Assembly: GCA_029779755.1 (NCBI GenBank)
Contig: JAKOZZ010000064.1
Span: forward strand, 1 to 32,937
Origin: Pseudomonadota bacterium
Lineage (GTDB): Bacteria; Pseudomonadota; Gammaproteobacteria; Burkholderiales; Burkholderiaceae_E
Reading direction: 5' to 3'
DNA length: 32,937 bases
The notes under the pieces: model-generated
What the model was told of the DNA's origin: nothing
Seen by the model: only the letters and a program-made list of their open reading frames with translations
Database searches by the model: none
In this document: piece after piece, positions 1 through 6,818 of the stretch
How the letters are laid out: each line of letters starts with the position of its first letter
How positions within the stretch are numbered: the first letter of the stretch is position 1
Program-made: the position numbers and the translations under genes

Positions 1-1
1 C

Positions 2-874
2 CGCCCGGCCTACCGTCCGCTGCTGGGCATCCTGTTCATGTGCACGGCCAGCAGCCTGTTTCCGGTGATGAACGGGATCGCCAAGCTGATGAGCCAGAGC
101 TTCTCGTCGGAGCAGGTCGTCTGGGCGCGCACGCTCAGCCACCTGATCTTCGTGCTGGCGCTGTTCGTGCCGCGTCACGGCTGGCAGATCGTGCGCACGA
201 AGCGGCCCGGCGTGCAGTTCTTCCGCTCGTGCATGCTGATCAGTTCCACCTTCCTGTTCTTCAGCGCGATCAAGTTCATCCCGATCGCGCAGGCGGCGTC
301 GATCTCGTTCATGACGCCGCTGCTGGTCGTCGTGCTCGCCGGCCCGATGCTCGGCGAGAAGATCACGCTGGCGCGGGTGATCCCGGTCGTCATCGGCTTC
401 CTCGGGGTGCTGGTCGTGATCCGGCCCGGGGCCGACGTGTTCCAGTGGGCGTCGCTGCTGATCGTGGCCAATGCCGGGTGCTATGCGATGTACCAGGTGC
501 TGACCAAGCGCGTGGCAGGCCACGACCGTCCCGAGACCTCGTCCGTGTACTCGGCGCTGCTCGGCTCGATCCTGATGAGCCTGATCGTGCCGTTCTCGTG
601 GAAGACGCCGGCGGCGCTGAGCGACGTGCTGCTGCTGTCGAGCCTGGGCGTGCTCGGCGGCGCGGGGCACTACTGCATCGCCCGCGCGATGACCTATGCG
701 CCCGCCAACTTCCTGTCGCCGTTCCAGTACTGGCAGCTGGTCGGCTCCGTCGCCGTCGGGTACTTCATGTTCGCCGAGATGCCCGATGCCTTCACCTGGG
801 TCGGTGCGGCGCTGATCATCGGCGCCGGGCTGTACATCGGGCTGCGCGGGGAGGACAGGCCGGCGCAGCGCTGA
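2..874 (+). CDS. EamA-family (DMT superfamily) permease, 5' end cut by window
   Basis: This is an inner-membrane drug/metabolite transporter of the EamA type; its substrate cannot be told from sequence. The frame is open from the window edge, so the true start lies upstream; the first ATG inside the window (position 38) falls in the first membrane segment. About 290 residues are visible, close to a full-length EamA protein (280-300), so only a few residues are missing. The protein is a series of hydrophobic segments in two halves. The first half carries a FIPIAQAASISF-MTPLLVV stretch and a GEK-x(n)-GVLVVIRPG loop, which is the usual EamA repeat signature. The second half ends in a GAALIIGAGLYIGLR helix and a short polar tail. 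A 175-base gap follows before the next gene. Family assignment is firm; any named substrate would be a guess. Confidence 0.9.
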   Translation, partial: RPAYRPLLGILFMCTASSLFPVMNGIAKLMSQSFSSEQVVWARTLSHLIFVLALFVPRHGWQIVRTKRPGVQFFRSCMLISSTFLFFSAIKFIPIAQAASISFMTPLLVVVLAGPMLGEKITLARVIPVVIGFLGVLVVIRPGADVFQWASLLIVANAGCYAMYQVLTKRVAGHDRPETSSVYSALLGSILMSLIVPFSWKTPAALSDVLLLSSLGVLGGAGHYCIARAMTYAPANFLSPFQYWQLVGSVAVGYFMFAEMPDAFTWVGAALIIGAGLYIGLRGEDRPAQR

Positions 875-971
875 CGCGTGCTGCGATCCGCCGCGTGACG
901 CGTGCCGGGCCTCCGGCGGGGTGATCGCCGCGGCGCGCGGCCGATCGCGCACCGGCCGTCCGTCCGCGGTT

Positions 972-999
972 TTGTTTCGCGCGCGCTTGCCGATACCAT
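972..999 (+). promoter_or_regulatory. Possible sigma-70 promoter for the Calx-beta gene
   Basis: TTGTTT (972-977) and TACCAT (994-999) are separated by 16 bases in an AT-richer patch of an otherwise very GC-rich intergenic region. Transcription would begin near 1006, giving a leader of about 44 bases with a GGAG Shine-Dalgarno at 1039-1042. Matches to consensus are partial, so this is a weak prediction. Confidence 0.25.
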
Positions 1000-1049
1000 C
1001 CGCGGCCGGCCGGGCGCGTTCCCGGGCCCCCGACCCCTGGAGTTCTCCG

Positions 1050-2699
1050 ATGCCGTGGATCCTGTCGCCCGCCGTTCCCGCCGTCGCGCTCGACGCGTTT
1101 GCCAACGACGACGGTCTCGTGGACGTGCTGCCCGACGGGCGCACCGGCACGGTCGATGCGGTCGTCGGCGGCAGCATCGACGCGCGCACGGCCCGCGACC
1201 CCTACGACCGGGTCGACCTCACGCTGTTCCCCGACGTGCGCTACACGCTGGAGGGCGTGTTCGGCCCCGCACGCGTGCTGCCCGCGTCGATCCAGCTGGT
1301 GCGCAAGAGCGACGGCGTGGTCGTGCTGTCGTACGCATATGCGCCGCTCGACGAGGTGGCGGACTTCCGGTCGCCCGTGTTCGACGTCGCGACGCAGACG
1401 GACTTCGCACTGATCGTGGCCGCCGATGCGTCGGTGCCGCTGGACACACGGTATGGCGACTACGAGGTGCGCTGGCAGGCCGATGCGGTCGTGACCTCGG
1501 TGTTCTCGATCGTGCCGCAGGGTGCCGACCAGGCCGAAGGCACGAGCGCGTTCGGCCAGACGCCGTTCCGCTTCCTCGTCGCGCGTGCCGGGTTCACGCT
1601 GGATGCGGCCACCGTCACCTGGCGCGGGGTGAACGGCACGACCGACGGCAGCGATTTCGCCACCGGGCTGCCGCCGTCCGGCACCCTCGTGTTCGCGCCC
1701 GGCGAGGTCCTCAAGTCGCTGACCGTCGAGATCGCGCAGGACGACGACATCGAGGGCGACGAGACGTTCCGCATCGAGCTGGTCTCGGTTCCCGACGGCA
1801 ACGTCATCGGCCCGCTCGGCAGCGCCGAAGGCAGGGTGCGCAACGACGACGAGGCGTCGGTGTTCTCGGTGACCGCGGTCGACGCCGTGGTGCCCGAGGG
1901 GTCGAGCGGCCTGCCCACGCCGGTCGGGTTCACGATCGCGCGCACCGGCGACGTCCGCACGCCGGCGATCATCGACTGGGCGGTGACGGGCAGCGACATG
2001 TCGGCCATCGACTTCGGCACGGCGGTGCTGCCGACGGGGCGGATCAGCTTCGCGGCAGGCGAGGCCACGCGCACGATCGTGGTCAACGTCACCGGCGACA
2101 CCGCGCTGGAACGCCACGAGGTGTTCGGCGTGGAGATCTCGCTGCCGCCGGGTGCCGAGCACGCGGTGATCGGCGCCGCCACGGCCACCGTGACCGTCGC
2201 GAACGACGATGCCCCGCCGCGCGGAGCGGCGCCCGCGATCGACACGAGCAGCGATTTCCTGTTCGACCCGGTGTACTACCTGTGGGCGAATCCCGAGCTG
2301 GTGCCGACGGTGCCGCTCGCCGACGCACTGACGCACTACCTGGAGACCGGCGCGGCCGGCGGACGCGCGCCGACCGCCTGGTTCGACGCGTCGTACTACG
2401 CGCAGCGCTGGGACGACCTGGCCGATCTCGGGCTCGACGATGCGATGCTGTTCGCGCACTTCAACCGCTTCGGCGTCTGGGAGGGGCGCGCGCCCGGGCC
2501 GCTGTTCGACGGCTTCGACGGCGCGCGCTACCTGGACGACAACCCCGACGTGGCGGCCTACGTCGATGCGTTCGTCGACGATTTCCTCGGCAACCGCGTG
2601 AACGGCGCGATCGCGCATTTCATCATCTACGGTGCGGCGGAAGGGCGCGTCGCCTACGACACCGCGGGCGTCGGCATCGATCTCGACTACCTGGCCTGA
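1050..2699 (+). CDS. Calx-beta domain protein with C-terminal NPDVA-type repeats
   Basis: This is an acidic 549-residue protein of unknown function. The ATG at 1050 is chosen because GGAG (1039-1042) lies 7 bases upstream; the longer frame from 921 adds a non-conserved Arg/Ala-rich leader. Residues 1-149 look like a beta-rich domain reminiscent of pre-peptidase C-terminal domains. Residues about 150-266 and 270-387 are two Calx-beta domains, with the typical ITFAPGE/SFAAGE-type strand, an EGDETF (first) or ERHEVF (second) turn, and an NDD end. Residues about 405-549 hold three 40-50-residue repeats of the form FDxxYYLxxNPDVA...HYxxxGxxEGR, a module seen in large secreted or surface proteins. 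There is no classical signal peptide and no RTX nonapeptide, so secretion by type I export is only an inference. The FMN oxidase gene begins 14 bases after its stop. Confidence 0.85.
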   Translation: MPWILSPAVPAVALDAFANDDGLVDVLPDGRTGTVDAVVGGSIDARTARDPYDRVDLTLFPDVRYTLEGVFGPARVLPASIQLVRKSDGVVVLSYAYAPLDEVADFRSPVFDVATQTDFALIVAADASVPLDTRYGDYEVRWQADAVVTSVFSIVPQGADQAEGTSAFGQTPFRFLVARAGFTLDAATVTWRGVNGTTDGSDFATGLPPSGTLVFAPGEVLKSLTVEIAQDDDIEGDETFRIELVSVPDGNVIGPLGSAEGRVRNDDEASVFSVTAVDAVVPEGSSGLPTPVGFTIARTGDVRTPAIIDWAVTGSDMSAIDFGTAVLPTGRISFAAGEATRTIVVNVTGDTALERHEVFGVEISLPPGAEHAVIGAATATVTVANDDAPPRGAAPAIDTSSDFLFDPVYYLWANPELVPTVPLADALTHYLETGAAGGRAPTAWFDASYYAQRWDDLADLGLDDAMLFAHFNRFGVWEGRAPGPLFDGFDGARYLDDNPDVAAYVDAFVDDFLGNRVNGAIAHFIIYGAAEGRVAYDTAGVGIDLDYLA

Positions 2700-2713
2700 G
2701 CGCGCGCGCTGCC

Positions 2714-3934
2714 ATGAAGCTCGATCGCCTGCTGTCGGTTGCGGACGTCGAGCGCGCGGCCGCCCGCTTCCTGCCCCGCGCGGTGTACGGGTTCGTGCGC
2801 GGCGGCACCGAGGACGAGCGCACGCTGCAGGCCAACCTGCAGGCCTTCGACGCCATCCGCTTCCGGCCCCGCGGGCTGGCCGGCGTCGCGCAGCGCAGCC
2901 AGGCGGTCACACTGTGGGGCCGGCGCTACGACAGCCCGATCGGCGTGGCGCCGATGGGGGTCACGGCGATCTGCCGGCACGACTGCGAACGGGCGCTCGC
3001 CTCGGCGGCCACCGAGGCCGGCCTGCCGTTCGTGCTGAGCGGCCTGTCGACGACGCCGATGGAGCGTATCCGCGAGGCTGCGCCGCACTTCTGGTACCAG
3101 GGCTACCTGCCGGGCGACCCGGCGCGCATCGGGCCGCTGATGGATCGCCTGCAGCACAACGGCGTCGAGGTGCTGGTCGTCACGATCGACACGGCGGTCG
3201 GCGCCAACCGCGAGAACAACCAGCGTGCGGGCTTCACGATCCCGTTCCGGGCGAGTGCGCGCCTGGTCGTCGACGGAGTGCTGCATCCGCGCTGGACCGC
3301 GCAGGTCTTCCTGCACACGTTGCTGAAGGACCGGGGCATCCCGCGCTTCACCAATGTGGTCGCCGACCCCCGGGGCTTTCGCATCACCGAGGAGCCGCAG
3401 GGCGGGTTCCGCCAGGGGCGCGACCGGCTCGACTGGTCAGACCTCGAATGGATGCGCGCCCGCTGGCCGGGCCGCATCGTGCTCAAGGGCGTCGCGCATC
3501 CGGACGACGCGCGCGCCGCGGTGCGCCTGGGGCTCGACGGCGTGATCGTGTCGAATCACGGCGGGCGGCAGCTCGACGGCGCCGAGGCCTCGTTCGATGC
3601 GCTGCGCGCGATCGTGCCTGCGGTGCCCGAAGGCTTTCCCGTGATGGTGGACGGTGGCTTCCGGCGCGGCACGCACGTGCTCAAGGCGATCGCACTGGGG
3701 GCGCGGCTGGTGTTCCTGGGCCGGCCGATGCTGTACGGCGCCACGGTGGCCGGACCGCGCGGCGTGGCGCGGGTGATCGAGATCCTGAAGAGCGAGATCG
3801 ACCGCGACCTGGCCCTGCTGGGGTGTCGCAGCCTCGATCAGCTCGACTGCACGTATCTGGCGATGGGGGACGACGGTCCGCGCGGGCCGTCGACCGGGCC
3901 CGCCGTCGCGGCGGACCCGGCGGCAGGTCACTGA
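2714..3934 (+). CDS. FMN-dependent alpha-hydroxy-acid oxidase/dehydrogenase
   Basis: This 406-residue enzyme belongs to the L-lactate dehydrogenase / glycolate oxidase / mandelate dehydrogenase family, which oxidises 2-hydroxy acids to 2-keto acids on FMN in a TIM barrel. Visible marks are PIGVAPMG near residue 80 (FMN phosphate and barrel start), YQGYLPGD, VTIDTAVGANRENN, VLKGVAHPDDA (the barrel lysine) and the active-site block SNHGGRQLD with the catalytic base His282, followed by VMVDGGFRRGTHVLKA and LGRPMLYG for FMN binding. Length and motif order fit the family. The substrate (lactate, glycolate, mandelate or other) cannot be fixed. There is no clear Shine-Dalgarno; the gene follows the Calx-beta gene by 14 bases, so co-transcription and coupling are likely. 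Its stop overlaps the stop of the convergent psiF-like gene by 7 bases. The C-terminal tail is Ala/Pro-rich and probably disordered. Confidence 0.93.
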   Translation: MKLDRLLSVADVERAAARFLPRAVYGFVRGGTEDERTLQANLQAFDAIRFRPRGLAGVAQRSQAVTLWGRRYDSPIGVAPMGVTAICRHDCERALASAATEAGLPFVLSGLSTTPMERIREAAPHFWYQGYLPGDPARIGPLMDRLQHNGVEVLVVTIDTAVGANRENNQRAGFTIPFRASARLVVDGVLHPRWTAQVFLHTLLKDRGIPRFTNVVADPRGFRITEEPQGGFRQGRDRLDWSDLEWMRARWPGRIVLKGVAHPDDARAAVRLGLDGVIVSNHGGRQLDGAEASFDALRAIVPAVPEGFPVMVDGGFRRGTHVLKAIALGARLVFLGRPMLYGATVAGPRGVARVIEILKSEIDRDLALLGCRSLDQLDCTYLAMGDDGPRGPSTGPAVAADPAAGH

Positions 3935-4335
3935 CCCGCCTGGCACTTCTTCATGAACGAGGTCTTGGCGGCGCCGGTGAGCGGCTTGCCGTTCTTGCCG
4001 ACCGCACGCGCTTCGCAGGTGGCCGGGCCGCCGGCGGCGTTGCACTTCTTCATGAACGACGTGCGCGCGGCACCCGCGAGCGGCTTGCCGTTCTTGTCGA
4101 CCGCGCGCGCGGCGCAGTCGCCGCCGGCGGCCGGTGCCTCGGCCTTGGCCGCGGCGGGCGCGGCCGGTGTTGCCGGGGTTGCGGGGGTGGCCGGTGTCCT
4201 GGCCTCGGGTTTCGCGGCAGGGGCCGCGGGTGTGGCCGGTGCGGCTGGCGATGCGGCCGCGGGCGCCGCCGGCGTCTGGGCGTTCACGACGACGGCGAAC
4301 AGGGCGGCGAATGCGGCAGAGACGATACGTTTCAT
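3928..4335 (-). CDS. PsiF-repeat periplasmic protein
   Basis: This 135-residue exported protein carries two PsiF repeats. Residues 1-19 are a signal peptide (MKR, hydrophobic core, cleavage after VNA). A low-complexity Pro/Ala/Thr linker follows to about residue 70. Two copies of the unit C-x-A-R-A-V-x-K-N-G-K-P-L-x-G-A-A-x-T-S-F-M-K-K-C follow, each bounded by cysteines that could pair. E. coli PsiF, a phosphate-starvation-induced periplasmic protein, has the same unit, but its function is unknown. The start is fixed by a GAGGA five bases upstream of the ATG and by the signal peptide. No Pho box was seen upstream, so regulation by phosphate is not supported here. The 3' end overlaps the convergent oxidase gene by 7 bases. 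Confidence 0.88.
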   Translation of the reverse strand: MKRIVSAAFAALFAVVVNAQTPAAPAAASPAAPATPAAPAAKPEARTPATPATPATPAAPAAAKAEAPAAGGDCAARAVDKNGKPLAGAARTSFMKKCNAAGGPATCEARAVGKNGKPLTGAAKTSFMKKCQAGQ

Positions 4336-4353
4336 CACGATCCTCGGGACAGG

Positions 4354-4369
4354 GCAGGCACATGCCTGC
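4354..4369. promoter_or_regulatory. 16-bp palindrome upstream of psiF-like gene
   Basis: GCAGGCA-CA-TGCCTGC is a perfect 7-bp inverted repeat with a 2-base centre, 18 bases upstream of the psiF-like ATG. It lies in the 162-base region between this gene and the acyl-CoA ligase, which are divergent. It could be an operator for a dimeric regulator or a leader hairpin. No regulator is recognised. Confidence 0.3.
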
Positions 4370-4497
4370 TTCCTCAACGCGGGGCCTGCGGCCGGGTTGA
4401 CGCTGCAGACGATCCGCCGGAATCCCGATTGCACGCTATCGTTGCGGCTGCCCGGCGCCTGATCGGCGCCGCCCTCACGAACCAGGAGACCGCCCCG

Positions 4498-6159
4498 ATG
4501 CAGGCCAACGTCATCGTCGAAGAGATGCCGACCGCCCCGTTCACGACCGATCCGCGCATTCCGCCGCGCGACCGCGTCGTGTCGCGTGATCTGCTCGACC
4601 GATGGGCGCGCGAGCGCCCGGACAAGGTGTTCATCAAGTTCGACGACACCGGCGAGGAGTGGACCTACGGCCAGTTCCGGCCGATGGTGCTGCAGACCGC
4701 GCTGGGCCTGCAGCAGCTCGGCGTGCGTCAGGGCGACCACGTGCTGGTGTGGATGCCCAACTGCCGCGAGAACATCCGCGTGTTCTTCGCGGTGAACTAC
4801 CTGGGCGCGGTGTACGTGCCGATCAACACTGCCTACCGCGGCGGGCTGCTCGCGCACGTGATCGAGAACTCGGACGCGCGCCTCGCCGTCGTCCATGGCG
4901 ACCTGGTCGACCGCCTGCGTGAAGTGTCCACCGCCACGCTCGAGACAGTGGTCGTGCTCGGCAGGCAGCCCTCCGGGCTCGCGCTGCGCACGGTCGACTA
5001 CGCCGAAGCGCTGCTGCCCGCCGAGGGGCGACTGGCGGCGCCCGCCCGCCAGATCGAGCCCTGGGATCCGCAGTCGATCATCTACACCTCCGGCACCACC
5101 GGGCCCTCGAAAGGCGTGCTGTCGTCGTACCTGCACATGTTCAGCAACGCCGGGCCCGAGTCCTGGCCGTTCGTCACCGAGGACGACCGCTACATGATCG
5201 CCAGCCCGATGTTCCACATCGGCGGCATGGGCGGCATGTACGTGATGTTCGTGCGCGGCGCGTCGGTGGCGTTCCTCGACCGCTTCGACACCGCCACCTT
5301 CTGGGCGTCGATGCGGCGCACCGAGACGACGGTGGCCTTCCTGCTGGGCGTGATGGCGAGCTTCCTCGAGAAGCAGCCGCCCGGGCCGGCCGACCGCGAC
5401 CACCGGGTGCGCTGCGTGTTCATGGTGCCGCTGGCCGGCGACATCGCCGCGTTCAGCGCGCGCTTCGGGGTCGACGTGTACACGATCTTCAACATGACCG
5501 AGATCTCGTCGCCGATCGTGTCCGAGCCGAACCCCGTGGTGCGCGGCACCTGCGGACGCAAGCGCGACGGCGTCGACGTGCGCCTGGTCGACGAGAACGA
5601 CTGCGAGGTGCCCGACGGCACCGTCGGCGAGATGCTGGTGCGCACCGACCGCCCGTGGGGCATGAACAGCGGCTACTACAAGAACCCGGAGGCGACCGCG
5701 CGCGCCTGGCGCAACGGCTGGTTCCACACCGGCGACGCGTTCCGGCGCGACGCCGACGGCTACTACTACTTCGTCGACCGCATGAAGGACGCGATCCGCC
5801 GCCGCGGCGAGAACATCTCGTCGTTCGAGGTCGAGGCCGACGTGGTCGCCCACCCCGACGTGCAGGAGGCGGCGGCGATCGGCGTGCCCAACGAGATGAG
5901 TGAAGAGGACGTGCTGGTGGCGGTCACGCCCGTGCCCGGCCGCACCATCGACCCGGTGGCGCTGATCGAGTTCCTGCGCGGGCGCATGGCGCACTTCATG
6001 GTGCCGCGCTACGTGCGTGTCTTCGCCGAACTGCCCAAGACGCCCAGCAGCAAGGTGAAGAAGCAGGAGATCCGCGCCGAAGGCGTGACGCCCGACACCT
6101 GGGATCGCGAGAAGGCCGGCATCCAGGTGCGCAGCGACCGGTTCAACGCGCGGTCGTGA
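4498..6159 (+). CDS. AMP-forming acyl-CoA ligase, CaiC-like
   Basis: This 553-residue enzyme of the ANL superfamily would activate a carboxylic acid with ATP to an acyl-adenylate and transfer it to CoA. The ATG is set by AGGAGA (4484-4489), eight bases upstream. Core motifs are the P-loop-like A3 block YTSGTTGPSKG (residues 196-206), an MTEISSP stretch for the adenine pocket, GYYKNPEAT then HTGD with Asp413 for ribose, the hinge DRMKDAIRRRGENIS, and the C-terminal lysine block TPSSKVKK with the probable catalytic Lys519. The overall pattern resembles carnitine/crotonobetaine-CoA and bile-acid-CoA ligases. The acid substrate is unknown and no carnitine or steroid genes are adjacent. The small gene downstream begins over or immediately after its stop codon, so the two are probably co-translated. 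Confidence 0.93.
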   Translation: MQANVIVEEMPTAPFTTDPRIPPRDRVVSRDLLDRWARERPDKVFIKFDDTGEEWTYGQFRPMVLQTALGLQQLGVRQGDHVLVWMPNCRENIRVFFAVNYLGAVYVPINTAYRGGLLAHVIENSDARLAVVHGDLVDRLREVSTATLETVVVLGRQPSGLALRTVDYAEALLPAEGRLAAPARQIEPWDPQSIIYTSGTTGPSKGVLSSYLHMFSNAGPESWPFVTEDDRYMIASPMFHIGGMGGMYVMFVRGASVAFLDRFDTATFWASMRRTETTVAFLLGVMASFLEKQPPGPADRDHRVRCVFMVPLAGDIAAFSARFGVDVYTIFNMTEISSPIVSEPNPVVRGTCGRKRDGVDVRLVDENDCEVPDGTVGEMLVRTDRPWGMNSGYYKNPEATARAWRNGWFHTGDAFRRDADGYYYFVDRMKDAIRRRGENISSFEVEADVVAHPDVQEAAAIGVPNEMSEEDVLVAVTPVPGRTIDPVALIEFLRGRMAHFMVPRYVRVFAELPKTPSSKVKKQEIRAEGVTPDTWDREKAGIQVRSDRFNARS

Positions 6160-6161
6160 AC

Positions 6162-6632
6162 ATGAACCTGGTCTGGCATTACGCGCCGTGGGCGACGCTG
6201 CCGCAGATCGTCGCGGCCGGCGCGCTGCTGCCCGGCGAACCGGGACGTGACGGTGAGGCGCCGCTGCTGTGGTTCTCTGCCCGGCAGGACTGGGAACCGA
6301 CGGCCACCCGGCACGTGATGGACGGCGGCCGTCCGCGCCCGATGACCTTCCTCGAGCACCGGCAGCGGCTCGGCTGCGTTCGCTTCGGGCTGCCGGCGGA
6401 CGACACGCGCCTGCTGCCCTGGATGGACGCGTGCCGCGCGGCGCACATGCGCTTCACCGATCGCCGGAAGCTGGAAGCGTCGAGCCGCCGGGTCGGGGCG
6501 AATCCCCTCGAGTGGTCCGCGTCGATGGAGGCCATCGCACTGGCGGGCCTGCGCTTCCAGGTGCTGGCCGACACCTGGGGCGAAGGCGACATGAGTGCCT
6601 GCGCGCGGCTCTGGACGCAGCGGCGGGGCTAG
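6162..6632 (+). CDS. Small unknown protein, possibly ADP-ribosyltransferase-like fold
   Basis: This is a 156-residue cytoplasmic protein with no signal peptide or membrane segment. An alternative GTG at 6156 overlaps the ligase stop as GTGA; either start implies translational coupling. No named family is certain. Visible features are WHY (His6) at the start followed by LPQIVAAGALLP, then LWFSARQDWEPTA, then a conserved-looking GANPLEWSAS near the C-terminus. An N-terminal H-Y followed by a L-P-x-I-x-x-x-G-x-L helix and a W-F-S strand is the layout of DarT/DUF4433-, KptA- and RES-type ADP-ribosyltransferase folds, and I recall uncharacterised bacterial proteins with the same LWFS...WEPTA block. 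The fold and any NAD use are inference from pattern only. No antitoxin-like partner is adjacent. Confidence 0.8.
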   Translation: MNLVWHYAPWATLPQIVAAGALLPGEPGRDGEAPLLWFSARQDWEPTATRHVMDGGRPRPMTFLEHRQRLGCVRFGLPADDTRLLPWMDACRAAHMRFTDRRKLEASSRRVGANPLEWSASMEAIALAGLRFQVLADTWGEGDMSACARLWTQRRG

Positions 6633-6643
6633 TCCGGAAATGA

Positions 6644-6678
6644 CGAAGGGCCAGCCCCTCGTGAGGACTGACCCTTCG
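6644..6678. terminator. Hairpin terminator between unknown gene and tRNA-Lys
   Basis: CGAAGGGCCAG pairs with CTGACCCTTCG (11-bp stem with one C-A mismatch) around a 13-base loop that itself holds CTC-GT-GAG. It lies between the convergent ends of the unknown gene (stop 6632) and tRNA-Lys (3' end 6686). Flanking T-runs are short in both directions, so it may be a weak bidirectional terminator. Confidence 0.5.
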
Positions 6679-6685
6679 ATGTGTT

Positions 6686-6761
6686 TGGTAGGCCGTGCTG
6701 GATTCGAACCAGCGACCAACGGATTAAAAGTCCGCTGCTCTACCAGCTGAGCTAACGACCC
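6686..6761 (-). tRNA. tRNA-Lys, anticodon UUU
   Basis: This is a 76-base cloverleaf on the minus strand. The acceptor GGGTCGT pairs with ACGGCCT (two G-U pairs), followed by discriminator A and a genome-encoded CCA. The D-arm reads AGCTCAGCTGGTAGAGC and the T-arm contains GGTTCGAATCC. The anticodon stem GCGGA/TCCGT closes the loop CTTTTAA, with anticodon TTT at 6728-6726. It decodes lysine AAA/AAG. It has its own promoter and a terminator-like hairpin 7 bases downstream. Confidence 0.97.
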
Positions 6762-6779
6762 GTCGAAACTGAGCCTTAA

Positions 6780-6808
6780 AGTATATGCTGCGTCGCGGTG
6801 CGGGTCAA
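6780..6808 (-). promoter_or_regulatory. Promoter of tRNA-Lys
   Basis: On the minus strand, TTGACC (6808-6803), a 17-base spacer and TATACT (6785-6780) form a near-consensus sigma-70 promoter. Transcription would begin about 12 bases before the tRNA 5' end. The promoter sits in the 57 bases between the yeeE-like stop and the tRNA. Confidence 0.8.
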
Positions 6809-6818
6809 ATCGCTGGGG

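Noticed and set aside
816-2618. 600-residue antisense open frame, and similar long frames throughout
   Set aside because: Arg/Ala/His-rich composition with no domain or motif; it mirrors a well-supported gene on the other strand and is a by-product of high GC.
4138-4260. Repetitive GGTGTTGCCGGGG-like DNA
   Set aside because: Explained by the Pro/Ala/Thr linker codons of the psiF-like gene; no independent repeat unit or array.
4397-4442. TTGACG followed by TATCGT as an acyl-CoA ligase promoter
   Set aside because: Spacing is 34 bases; at 17 bases the hexamer is GAATCC, so no valid promoter is formed.
4336-4497. Pho box for phosphate control of the psiF-like gene
   Set aside because: No CTGTCAT-like direct repeats with the right spacing were found.
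6686-6761. tRNA-Lys as an integration site (att) for a mobile element
   Set aside because: No integrase, no repeat of the tRNA 3' end elsewhere in the window, and flanks are ordinary chromosomal genes.
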